From: Streptomyces sp. G-G2
GTDB taxonomy: Bacteria > Actinomycetota > Actinomycetes > Streptomycetales > Streptomycetaceae
Reading direction: 5' to 3'
Length of the DNA stretch: 39,438 bases
Assembly: GCF_030063135.1 (NCBI RefSeq)
Contig: NZ_JASISO010000059.1
Location: forward strand, 1 to 39,438
The translations under genes and the position numbers were made by a program. How positions within the stretch are numbered: the first letter of the stretch is position 1; each line of letters opens with the position of its first letter. Of this stretch, positions 30,329 through 37,082 are shown piece by piece. Under the pieces are notes generated by a model, which worked only from the letters and a program-made list of their open reading frames with translations, did not search any database and had not been told where the DNA came from.

Positions 30329-30862
30329 GTGCGCATCGCCTTTCTGACGGCGACCGAAGGCGTCGAGGAGATCGAACTCACCGACCCCTGGAAGGCCGCC
30401 CTCAACGCCGGTTGGAACCCGCAACTGGTCTCGACCGAGGCCGGGCAGGTACGCGCTTACAACCACCTGGACAAGGCCGGAAGCTACACGGTGGACCACG
30501 TACTCGCCGGGGACACGGCCGACGCCTTCGACGCGCTCGTGCTGCCCGGAGGCGTCGCCAATCCGGACGCCCTGCGCACCAACGAGCGCGCCGTCGGGTT
30601 CATCCGCAGCTTCTTCGAGCAGGGGAAGCCGGTGGCCGCGATCTGCCACGCCCCCTGGACGCTCGTGGAGGCCGGAGTCCTTCCCGGGCGGACGCTCACC
30701 TCGTGGCCGAGCCTCGCGACCGACATCCGCAACGCGGGCGGCACGTGGGTGGACGAGGAGGTCCAGGTCTGCCACGGGGGCCCCACCACGCTGATCACCA
30801 GCCGCAAGCCGGACGACCTGGAGGCGTTCTGCACGGCGTTCGTCGCGGAGTTCGCCGCCTGA
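30329..30862 (+). CDS. DJ-1/PfpI-family protein
   Basis: A 177-residue DJ-1/PfpI protein. RIAFLTATEGVEEIELTDPW has the N-terminal Glu region, ALVLPGGVANPDALR the central loop, and PVAAICHAPWTLVEAG the nucleophile elbow with Cys106-His107. The PfpI type can act as a peptidase, deglycase or stress chaperone; which applies here is unknown. The GTG at 30329 is taken as start, with GAAGGA 10 nt upstream; an upstream in-frame GTG at 30320 is too close to the site. It converges on the alpha/beta hydrolase gene with only 11 nt between. Confidence 0.92.
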   Translation: MRIAFLTATEGVEEIELTDPWKAALNAGWNPQLVSTEAGQVRAYNHLDKAGSYTVDHVLAGDTADAFDALVLPGGVANPDALRTNERAVGFIRSFFEQGKPVAAICHAPWTLVEAGVLPGRTLTSWPSLATDIRNAGGTWVDEEVQVCHGGPTTLITSRKPDDLEAFCTAFVAEFAA

Positions 30863-30873
30863 GCGCCCGCCGC

Positions 30874-31551
30874 TCAGGTGCCGACGTACCCGATCAGCCG
30901 GGCGGCCAGTTCGGCCGGGTGCGACAGCGCGGCCAGATGTCCGCCGGGCACCTCGTCCGTGTCGATGCCGAGGCGGTCGAGGGCCACCCGGCGCTGGAAC
31001 TCCAGGGGGAAGAACCGGTCGCCCGCTGCGGCGATCACGCGGGTGGTCACCCGCGGCCAGCGGTCGATCGCGCAGGGCTGCCCGAAGGCGATGTCGGCTT
31101 CGGGCCGCTCGTGGGCGGAACTCGCGGCGGCGACCTCGGGGGGCACGTCGTGCAGGAAGTAGGTGTCCAGGTCGAATTCCGTGGGGTACCCGCCCGCCCT
31201 GGCGGCGGCTTCGCGGGCCGCCTCCGACCCGGTGTTGCCCCACCACTGTCCCGGGGTCTCGCCCGGCAGCGGCACCATCGCGTTGACCAGGACCAACAGA
31301 TGCACGGGCGTACGCGTACAGACCATCGGCGCGGTGAAGCCGCCCATGGACTGGGCCACCACGACGACGTCCTCACGCCCGCCGATGGCCGCGACGACTG
31401 CGTCCGCGTACTCGGGCAGCCCGGCCGAACCGTCGGCGCCTGGAAGATCGACCGCGACCGCCTCGTGCCCCGCGGCCCGTACGGCGGACACCACGGGGTG
31501 CCAATACCAGGCCGCGCCTCCGGCCCCGGGGATCAGGACGAACACGCTCAT
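30874..31551 (-). CDS. Alpha/beta-hydrolase
   Basis: A 225-residue soluble hydrolase. The oxyanion region VLIPGAGGAAWYWHPV is at the start; the nucleophile elbow is AQSMGG with Ser68; the acid is probably Asp in AGDRFFP, and the catalytic His is in PGGHLAALSHP near the end. This set matches esterase/MenH-like families. A small cap region (~90-150) separates the halves. The ATG at 31551 has GAGGAGCG upstream. It is divergent from a winged-helix regulator, a plausible controller. The substrate is unknown. Confidence 0.9.
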   Translation of the reverse strand: MSVFVLIPGAGGAAWYWHPVVSAVRAAGHEAVAVDLPGADGSAGLPEYADAVVAAIGGREDVVVVAQSMGGFTAPMVCTRTPVHLLVLVNAMVPLPGETPGQWWGNTGSEAAREAAARAGGYPTEFDLDTYFLHDVPPEVAAASSAHERPEADIAFGQPCAIDRWPRVTTRVIAAAGDRFFPLEFQRRVALDRLGIDTDEVPGGHLAALSHPAELAARLIGYVGT

Positions 31552-31692
31552 GTCACACGCTCCTCACGCGGCGGCGGTGTGCTCCACCGCAGGGGTGACT
31601 GCCGGGCCTGGCGAAAGTCATCGGTCCGCCCGGTCCGGGGGCCTCTCCACCGTGGCTGACGCCGTCGACCAAGGCCCGTCAGGGGTGGTCGT

Positions 31693-31708
31693 GCGTAAAG
31701 AACTACGC
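31693..31708. promoter_or_regulatory. Candidate operator between hydrolase and winged-helix regulator
   Basis: GCGTA-AAGAAC-TACGC is a perfect 5-bp dyad with 6-nt spacer in the ~210-bp divergent region, about 55 bp upstream of the regulator start. Confidence 0.35.
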
Positions 31709-31761
31709 GAAAATCATCTCGTGTGTTGTCTTGCGTGAAGATGACGTCGCATGATGGAGGA

Positions 31762-32079
31762 ATGGATAAGAGTTCCGAACGTCGGCCCACGTGGACGTTC
31801 CTCACCAATCACGCGCGCGTGTTCCTGGCGATCTCACGCGATTCCGGCGTCCGGCTCCGTGATGTGGCGCTCGCGTGCGGTCTCACGGAGCGGACCGTTC
31901 AGGCCATCGTCGCGGACCTCGAAGCGGACGGGTACCTGACCCGCTCGCGCGACGGACGGCGCAACCGCTACGAGATCGCGCAAGGCGCCATGTTCCGCCA
32001 CCCCGCCGAGGCCGGACATCAGGTCGCCGGGCTGCTTCAGCTGCTCGCGGACGACGACTCCGTCCAGCAGACCCGCTGA
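31762..32079 (+). CDS. Winged helix-turn-helix (MarR-like) regulator
   Basis: A 105-residue DNA-binding protein. TFLTNHARVFLAISRDSGVR, LRDVALACGLTERTVQAIVA and DLEADGYLTRSRDGRRNRYE give the three-helix bundle and wing of a small MarR/ArsR-like domain. There is no separate sensing domain, so it may respond through a partner or be constitutive. The ATG at 31762 follows GGAGG very closely; ATG 31741 or TTG 31723 are alternatives in frame. Its stop codon lies inside an 8-bp tandem repeat array. It is divergent from the hydrolase gene, probably its target. Confidence 0.82.
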   Translation: MDKSSERRPTWTFLTNHARVFLAISRDSGVRLRDVALACGLTERTVQAIVADLEADGYLTRSRDGRRNRYEIAQGAMFRHPAEAGHQVAGLLQLLADDDSVQQTR

Positions 32080-32146
32080 TCCGCAGACCCGCAGACCCGC
32101 TGATCCGCTGATCCGCTGATCCGCAGCCCCGTGATCCGCTGATCCG
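32068..32146 (+). repeat. Tandem 8-bp repeat array spanning a stop codon
   Basis: Ten units in a row, mixing CAGACCCG and CTGATCCG; one unit (32132) is a base short. The first unit encodes the last residues of the winged-helix regulator, and the TGA stop is inside the second unit. The rest lies in the spacer. Slippage could change the C-terminus or the 3' UTR. Confidence 0.8.
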
Positions 32147-32241
32147 AAGAATCCCGGCCCGGCGGTGAGCGAGGGGGTGTACGGCGCCCGACCCGGGGCA
32201 GGCGGGAGCCGATCGCCACGCCTCCCGAAAGGAACCACCTC

Positions 32242-32499
32242 ATGCTGATGGCCCATCCGGCAGTGCTGTCCGGTCTCGTCGAGCGTTACTGGGCCCTGTC
32301 GGTCCTGGACGCGGGCGAGGGGACCTCCGAGGTGCGACGCCAGATGGAGGACGTCGTGTACACACTGTGCGTGGCGACGGGCACCTCGAACGTGGATGCC
32401 GCGCTGGCCGCCGCCCGCCACCGGCTGCCCGGCGCCGGGACCTTCGACGACTCGGTGCTCACACCCGCAGCCGAAGCGGTCCCGCAGCCCCAGCCCTAG
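32242..32499 (+). CDS. DUF5133 protein
   Basis: An 85-residue protein made of a single DUF5133 region: AHPAVLSGLVERYWALSVLD, then RRQMEDVVYTLCVATGTSNV and DAALAAARHRLPG. The VVYTLCV...T phrase also occurs in the ANTAR-like protein at 19262 (AAYTLCVLVGNRTP). The function of the domain is unknown. The ATG at 32242 has AAAGGA 8 nt upstream. It is convergent with the WhiB gene. Confidence 0.8.
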   Translation: MLMAHPAVLSGLVERYWALSVLDAGEGTSEVRRQMEDVVYTLCVATGTSNVDAALAAARHRLPGAGTFDDSVLTPAAEAVPQPQP

Positions 32500-32536
32500 C
32501 GTCCCCGCCGGTCCGCGCCCGCAGCCCCCGCCGTCC

Positions 32537-32830
32537 TCACACCGTCGCGAGGGCGGCGGGGTCGTCGATGAGGGCCCGGCGCTCCTCCTGCGTCAGGCCG
32601 CCCCACATGCCGTGGGGTTCCCGTACGTCCAGCGCGTGCCGTAGGCACGCGACCTGCACGGGGCACAGCGCGCAGACGTCCTTGGCCGCCCGTTCGCACG
32701 CGGCGCGGTCCTCGCCCCGCGCGCCCGACGCGCGGAAGAACCGGTCCGGCCCCGGTCTCCCGCACGCCACGCCGTCCCGCCCCATCCAGTGCTTCCGGGC
32801 TCCGCCGGGCAGCCGTGGCGCCTGGGTCAT
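32537..32830 (-). CDS. WhiB-family [4Fe-4S] regulator
   Basis: A 97-residue Wbl protein. Cys23, Cys53, Cys56 and Cys62 give the C-x29-C-x2-C-x5-C cluster pattern, and GMWGGLT (residues 74-80) is the conserved turn, followed by QEERR. An extra Cys45 lies between. Wbl proteins bind an oxygen/NO-sensitive iron-sulfur cluster and regulate development, redox or resistance by contacting the principal sigma factor. The ATG at 32830 opens the frame. The N-terminal ~20 residues are short, and the C-terminal basic tail is minimal. Confidence 0.93.
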   Translation of the reverse strand: MTQAPRLPGGARKHWMGRDGVACGRPGPDRFFRASGARGEDRAACERAAKDVCALCPVQVACLRHALDVREPHGMWGGLTQEERRALIDDPAALATV

Positions 32831-33146
32831 GTGTACTCCTCACGAGATCCGGGACATTCACCACCCGTGTGGCCACAACACCCGGTCTGAAACCTGCGCC
32901 GCCGGGCCGCGGGCCGGGCACCCGGCACGTCGTGCGAACCTTCGCCGTCCGGCGCGCTGTACAGGTACCTCATGGGCAACTCCCTGATGCGTCAGGGGGC
33001 TTCACCCGCCCAGACATCGCCAGGGCGCCGGCCCCGCCCGCCGTCCGCACGGGGCACCCCGCTCGTGCCCCGAGCGCGCCCGGCGAAAACTGGGAAAGAG
33101 GCCGGTGGGAGGTGTCACGGGGCCTGTCGGCGGGCAGCCGCCCCAC
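32831..33146. other. Intergenic region with a small hairpin
   Basis: About 316 bases between the WhiB and iron-permease-like genes. CCCTGA-TGCG-TCAGGG (32982-32997) forms a perfect 6-bp stem and may be an operator for either gene. No gene is supported. Confidence 0.4.
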
Positions 33147-33794
33147 ATGACGCTAGAGCACCCCGCGCAGAAGCATGAGGAAGGTAAAGTCGGCCGGTTC
33201 GAGAGGTTCGCGGAACTCGCCTCCAACTTCACCAGTTCCGCCGTCTTCTTCGTCCTGTGCGTCGTCCTGGTGGCCAATGTCATCGTGGTCCACGGCGCGG
33301 CCCTGTCCGCGAGCTGGCAGCACCTCGCGGGCGACGCGGTGTCCGCCGTGGCACTCCTGCTGCTGGCCCTGCTCAAGAACTCGGAACGCCGGGCCGAGCA
33401 CGCCACCCAGCGCAAGCTCGACGCCATCGCCGCCGCGCTCCTGCGGTCCGACGACGGCGGCTACGCCCGGGCCTTCGCCCACGAGGTCCGCCGCTTCTAC
33501 CCCTTCGCCCCCTTCGTGGGGGGCCGCGCCGCCCACGACCTGAGCGTGCGGGGCACCCGCGGCCCCCGGGGCGCGATGGTTCTGCTCGACCTCTACGGGT
33601 ACCACCACGACCCCGAACTCTGGGCGCGTCCCTACGACTTCGACCCCGCGCGCTTCCTGGGCCGCGAGCCCTCGGGCAACGACCTCGTCCCGCAGGGCGG
33701 CGGCGCAGGACCTCCAGCAGACGGCGCCCCACCTGGCGGTCGGGTGCGTCGAGCCTCTGCGCGGAGCGCACGTGGTTGCCCGCCCGCACGGTGA
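33147..33794 (+). CDS. Chimeric gene: low-affinity iron permease-like domain fused to a CYP152 fragment
   Basis: A 215-residue frame. Residues 1-~100 (ATG 33147) match the small low-affinity iron permease family: GKVGRFERFAELASNFTSSA, two hydrophobic helices (VFFVLCVVLVANVIVVHG; SAVALLLLALL), then KNSERRAEHATQRKLDAIAA. From residue ~103 the frame runs straight into CYP152 P450 sequence (YARAFAHEVRRFYPFAPFVGG to VPQGGG), then an unrelated Arg-rich tail. The normal permease C-terminus is missing. The first half may still function as a membrane protein; the P450 part lacks its heme Cys and cannot be active. No strong ribosome site; GTG 33105 is an alternative. Confidence 0.75.
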   Translation: MTLEHPAQKHEEGKVGRFERFAELASNFTSSAVFFVLCVVLVANVIVVHGAALSASWQHLAGDAVSAVALLLLALLKNSERRAEHATQRKLDAIAAALLRSDDGGYARAFAHEVRRFYPFAPFVGGRAAHDLSVRGTRGPRGAMVLLDLYGYHHDPELWARPYDFDPARFLGREPSGNDLVPQGGGAGPPADGAPPGGRVRRASARSARGCPPAR

Positions 33795-34140
33795 AGTCCA
33801 CGATCTTGCCGGTCCCGGTCCCGGTCCCGCCCGTCCCCTCACCCGGCCCGTCCTCGCGCACCGGAGCGAGCAGGGCGGCCGAGACGGGGATCGCGGGCAG
33901 CGTCGCGCACAGGCACGCCCACGGGTCGTGGCCCGCGCCGCCGTCCCCGCAGGCGTGTGGAGGACCGTCGCCCCCACCGCACGGGCAGCCCCGGGGCGCG
34001 GGCTCCGACACGGGTCGCGGGGGCTCCACGACGTCCCGGCGTACCCGCGCCCCGCGGCGCGCGGCGACCCGCAGGACGGTCACCTCACGGGCGATGAGCC
34101 GCTTGAGCGTCTCGGGGTCCTGCGGGATCAACGGGCTCAT
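33373..34140 (-). CDS. Hypothetical protein with run-on C-terminus
   Basis: A 255-residue frame from ATG 34140. The first ~146 residues look authentic: SPLIPQDPETLKRLIAREVT, a Cys-rich stretch CPCGGGDGPPHAC, DPWACLCATLPAIPVSAALL, KIVDFTVRAGNHVRSAQRLD and RQVGRRLLEVLRR. I do not recognise the family; the Cys cluster may bind a metal. Beyond about position 33705 the frame runs antisense through the CYP152 fragment and into the opposite gene with Arg/Gly-rich sequence, so the original stop appears lost. The start has a weak ribosome site. Confidence 0.5.
   Translation of the reverse strand: MSPLIPQDPETLKRLIAREVTVLRVAARRGARVRRDVVEPPRPVSEPAPRGCPCGGGDGPPHACGDGGAGHDPWACLCATLPAIPVSAALLAPVREDGPGEGTGGTGTGTGKIVDFTVRAGNHVRSAQRLDAPDRQVGRRLLEVLRRRPAGRGRCPRARGPGSARGRSRRDAPRVRGRGGTRRGRAEPSRPGGRGCPARSGRGRRGPPRRGRRGRSGGPRGRRPGRSRRRRTAGARRRWRRACAGWRARPGVPSS
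33453..33704 (+). pseudogene. CYP152 P450 gene fragment (relic)
   Basis: These 252 bases (84 codons) encode the K-helix to pre-heme-loop part of a CYP152 enzyme: EVRRFYPFAPF, LLDLYGYHHDPELWARPYDF, LVPQGGG. The matching part of the full gene (15307-15555) is similar in protein but clearly diverged at DNA level, so it comes from another CYP152 gene rather than a recent copy. It stops just before the HRCPGE heme loop. Confidence 0.8.
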
Positions 34141-34226
34141 CGGACGATCACCGGCTCGGGACGGGCGCGGGGGGCGGCAGCCGCGCACTGGGCAGCGGCC
34201 GGGTCCCGCACGCGGACGGTCAGGGG

Positions 34227-34248
34227 CTGTACGGCGAGGGCCGTACAG
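34227..34248 (-). terminator. Hairpin after the LLM oxidoreductase gene
   Basis: CTGTACGGC-GAGG-GCCGTACAG is a perfect 9-bp stem with a tetraloop, 62-83 nt downstream of the LLM stop codon and before the next minus-strand gene. Confidence 0.55.
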
Positions 34249-34309
34249 GGGGCGGGACGGGCCGGGTGTCCGGCCGCGCGACGTCGGCCACCGGCCGCCG
34301 CGGGCACGG

Positions 34310-35296
34310 TCAGCCGAGCGTACCGGCCGGACGGAGCTCGCGCAGGGCGGGGAGCAGCTCGGCCCGGGCCCACTCCAGGAAGGGCTCCTGGTGCCGACCG
34401 CCGACCTGGATGAGGGCGACCTCCGTGAAGCCCGCGTCGACGTACGGACGAACGGCCTCCACGAACTCCTCGACCTCGTTCCCGCAAGGGATGGACTCGG
34501 CCACGTCCTCCGGGCGGACGTGCTGCGTGGCCTCGTCGAAGGCTGCCGGGCCGGGCAGCTCCGCGTTGACCTTCCAGCCGCCGGTCGACCAGCGGAACTG
34601 CTCGTGGGCGCGCTTGACGGCCGTGTCCCGGTCGGTGTCGTAGCAGACCGGGAGCTGGCCGACCCTGGGCTTTCCGGAGCCCCCGGCGCGGTCGAAGGCG
34701 GCCAGCAGCTCGCCCTCGGGCTCGGTGGCGATCACCAGGTCGGCGTGTCGGCCCGCCAGCTCGCAGGAGCGCTCGCCGGAGACGGCGATCCCGATGGGCG
34801 GCGGATCCTCGGGAAGGTCCCACAGCCGGGCGTTCTCCACGTCGAAGTACGTACCGTGCCGATTCACGGATTCCCCCGCGAACAGTGCGCGGATGATCTC
34901 CACCGCTTCGTCGAGCATGTCGAGCCGGACGTGCGCGGCGGGCCACCCCGGCCCGACGACGTGCTCGTTGAGGTTCTCGCCGGACCCCAGCCCGAGCCGG
35001 AAGCGCCCACCGGAGAGCAGCTGGAGCGTCGCGGCCTTCTGGGCCACCACCGCCGGGTGGTAGCGCATCGTCGGGCAGGTCACGTATGTCATCAACGGGA
35101 TCGTCGAGGTGGCCTGCGCCGCCGCCCCCAGGACGCTCCAGGCGTAGGGGGAGTGGCCCTGCTCCTTCAGCCAGGGGAAGTAGTGGTCGGAGGTGACGGA
35201 GAAATCGAAACCCGCCCGCTCCGCCCCCACCACGTGGTCCACCAGCTCACGGGGACCGGCCTGCTCGGTCATCATCGTGTATCCGATTTGCACCAT
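34310..35296 (-). CDS. LLM-class F420-dependent oxidoreductase
   Basis: A 328-residue luciferase-like flavin/F420 TIM-barrel protein. MVQIGYTMMTEQAGPRELVD opens it; SVTSDHYFPWLKEQGHSPYA and QKAATLQLLSGGRFRLGLGS follow, then ENLNEHVVGPGWP and YFDVENARLWDLP. This pattern is typical of F420-dependent glucose-6-phosphate dehydrogenase-like and related LLM enzymes (TIGR03557-like), as I recall it. ATG 35296 is chosen; upstream frame to 35398 is Pro/Gly-rich. It is divergent from the molybdenum hydroxylase operon across 137 bp. The substrate is unknown. Confidence 0.88.
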   Translation of the reverse strand: MVQIGYTMMTEQAGPRELVDHVVGAERAGFDFSVTSDHYFPWLKEQGHSPYAWSVLGAAAQATSTIPLMTYVTCPTMRYHPAVVAQKAATLQLLSGGRFRLGLGSGENLNEHVVGPGWPAAHVRLDMLDEAVEIIRALFAGESVNRHGTYFDVENARLWDLPEDPPPIGIAVSGERSCELAGRHADLVIATEPEGELLAAFDRAGGSGKPRVGQLPVCYDTDRDTAVKRAHEQFRWSTGGWKVNAELPGPAAFDEATQHVRPEDVAESIPCGNEVEEFVEAVRPYVDAGFTEVALIQVGGRHQEPFLEWARAELLPALRELRPAGTLG

Positions 35297-35393
35297 GCGC
35301 CGCGCCTTACCTGTCTCGCGCCCCTGAAACGTGCCGCCTCCGGGCCCGGGCGCCACCGGGGGTGTGTGGGACGGGCCGTGCTGGGCAGGCGAG

Positions 35394-35414
35394 GTCACAA
35401 GTCACCAGTTACCG
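35394..35414. promoter_or_regulatory. Three heptamer direct repeats before the pao-like operon
   Basis: GTCACAA-GTCACCA-GTTACCG, each 7 nt, directly adjacent, ending 19 bp before the start codon at 35434. It may be a regulator-binding site; the 7-bp period puts neighbouring sites on different faces of the helix. Confidence 0.4.
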
Positions 35415-35433
35415 GACACAGAGGGAGCGCGTC

Positions 35434-36084
35434 GTGACCCACGGAACCGCACTGCCCCACGAAGCCGCCCCCGGGCCCCCCACGGGACCCCCGCGGCCGG
35501 AGGCGGACACCGGCCCCACCGCCTCCCGGGTGGCCCTGCGCGTCAACGGAACCCCGCACGTCCTCGTGCTGGACCACCGGGTGACCCTCCTCGACGCCCT
35601 GCGCGAGGGGCTGGGCCTGACCGGCTCGAAGAAGGGCTGCGACCACGGCCAGTGCGGCGCCTGCACCGTCCTGGTCGAGGGGCGGCGGGCCAACGGCTGC
35701 CTGCTCCTGGCGGTCTCCCTCGACGGCCGCGAGATCACGACCGTCGAAGGGCTCGCCGCAACCACCGGGCAGCCGGACGGCGGGGAGGACGCGGACCTGC
35801 ACCCGCTCCAGCGCGCCTTCCTCGAACACGACGCCTTCCAGTGCGGCTACTGCACCCCCGGTCAGCTCTGCTCCGCCGTCGGCGTCCTGCGCGAAGCCGC
35901 CGAGGGCCACCCCTCGCACGTCACCGCGCCCGAGGCGCTCGGCGCGGACGGACCCGCCACCCTGACCGCCGACGAGATCCGGGAGCGGCTGAGCGGCAAC
36001 CTCTGCCGCTGCGGCGCCTACCCGGGGATCGTCGCCGCCGTCGAGTCCGTCGCCGGGGCCGCCCGTGAGGGCGTGACCCCGTGA
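35434..36084 (+). CDS. [2Fe-2S] subunit of a molybdenum hydroxylase (PaoA/XdhC-like small subunit)
   Basis: A 216-residue protein. After a Pro-rich ~30-residue start, RVALRVNGTPHVLVLDHRVT begins the plant-type ferredoxin domain with GCDHGQCGACTVLVEG and NGC as cluster I ligands. The C-terminal helical domain has FQCGYCTPGQLC and GNLCRCGAYPGI for cluster II. The GTG at 35434 has GAGGGAG at 6 nt; no Tat signal is seen, so a cytoplasmic enzyme is suggested, unlike E. coli PaoA. It overlaps the FAD-subunit gene by 4 nt (GTGA). It carries electrons from molybdenum to FAD. Confidence 0.93.
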   Translation: MTHGTALPHEAAPGPPTGPPRPEADTGPTASRVALRVNGTPHVLVLDHRVTLLDALREGLGLTGSKKGCDHGQCGACTVLVEGRRANGCLLLAVSLDGREITTVEGLAATTGQPDGGEDADLHPLQRAFLEHDAFQCGYCTPGQLCSAVGVLREAAEGHPSHVTAPEALGADGPATLTADEIRERLSGNLCRCGAYPGIVAAVESVAGAAREGVTP

Positions 36085-37082
36085 AGCCCTTCAGCTACGT
36101 ACGCCCCACCAGCCTGCGGGAGGCGGCGGCCGCGCTCGCCGGCCATCCCGGAGCCCGCTACCTCGCGGGCGGCACCAACCTCGTGGACCTCATGAAGCAC
36201 GGCGTCGAGAGCCCCGGCACCCTCGTCGACCTCTCGCGGCTGCCGCTGGACGAGATCGAGCGGCTGCCCGACGACGCCGGTCTGCGCATCGGATCCATGG
36301 CCCGCAACACCGACGTCGCCGCGCACCCACTGGTACGAGCCCACTACCCGGTGCTCGCCCAGGCGCTCCTCGCCGGAGCCTCCGGACAACTGCGCAACAT
36401 CGCCACCACCGGCGGCAACCTCCTCCAGCGCACCCGGTGCCCGTACTTCCAGGACCTGTCCAAACCCTGCAACAAACGCGAACCCGGCACCGGCTGCGGC
36501 GCACGGGACGGTGTCCACCGTGACCACGCGGTGCTCGGGCACTCCCCGCACTGCATCGCCACCCACCCCTCCGACATGGCCGTGGCGCTCGCCGCCCTCG
36601 ACGCCGACATCGAGCTGTACGACGGCGACGGCACCCGGACGGTCCCCGTCACCGCGTTCTACCGGCTGCCCGGCGACCACCCCGAGCGGGACACCGTCAT
36701 CCGCCCGACGGAGATCATCACCGCGGTGCTGCTCCCCGCGGCCGTCCCCGGCGCCGTCTCCCTGTACCGCAAGGCCCGCGACCGCGCGTCGTACGCCTTC
36801 GCCCTGGCTTCGGTTGCCGTCGTCCTCGACCTCGACGGCGGCCTCGTCCGCACGGCGGCCCTCGCGTTCGGCGGCCTCGCCCACCGGCCCTGGCGGGCCT
36901 CCACCGCCGAGGAGCGGCTGACCGGCGCCGCCCCCACCCCGGACGCCGTCCGGGAAGCCGTCGAAGCGGAACTGGCCGCCGCGCGGCCCCTGCGCGACAA
37001 CGCCTTCAAGGTCGGGCTCGCCGGGGACCTCGCCCGCGACGCCCTGGCCACCCTCGTCCGCTCCTGCGAAGGGAGGCGGTGA
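36081..37082 (+). CDS. FAD-binding subunit of a molybdenum hydroxylase (PaoB-like)
   Basis: A 333-residue FAD subunit. ARYLAGGTNLVDLMKHGVES and ASGQLRNIATTGGNLLQRTR are the FAD motifs of the xanthine dehydrogenase B fold. After the latter, CPYFQ...CNKREPGTGCGA...HC gives four cysteines, matching the extra [4Fe-4S] cluster found in PaoB-type and 4-hydroxybenzoyl-CoA reductase-type subunits. The C-terminal CO-dehydrogenase-like domain follows. Starts and ends overlap neighbours by 4 nt each (GTGA), so all three subunits are translationally coupled. Confidence 0.93.
   Translation: MKPFSYVRPTSLREAAAALAGHPGARYLAGGTNLVDLMKHGVESPGTLVDLSRLPLDEIERLPDDAGLRIGSMARNTDVAAHPLVRAHYPVLAQALLAGASGQLRNIATTGGNLLQRTRCPYFQDLSKPCNKREPGTGCGARDGVHRDHAVLGHSPHCIATHPSDMAVALAALDADIELYDGDGTRTVPVTAFYRLPGDHPERDTVIRPTEIITAVLLPAAVPGAVSLYRKARDRASYAFALASVAVVLDLDGGLVRTAALAFGGLAHRPWRASTAEERLTGAAPTPDAVREAVEAELAAARPLRDNAFKVGLAGDLARDALATLVRSCEGRR

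Noticed and set aside
32068..32146. CRISPR-like periodicity
   Set aside because: Units are 8 bp without unique spacers, so this is a simple tandem repeat.
33373..33704. C-terminal ~110 residues of the hypothetical minus-strand protein as a real domain
   Set aside because: This stretch is antisense to the CYP152 fragment and has shadow-like composition.
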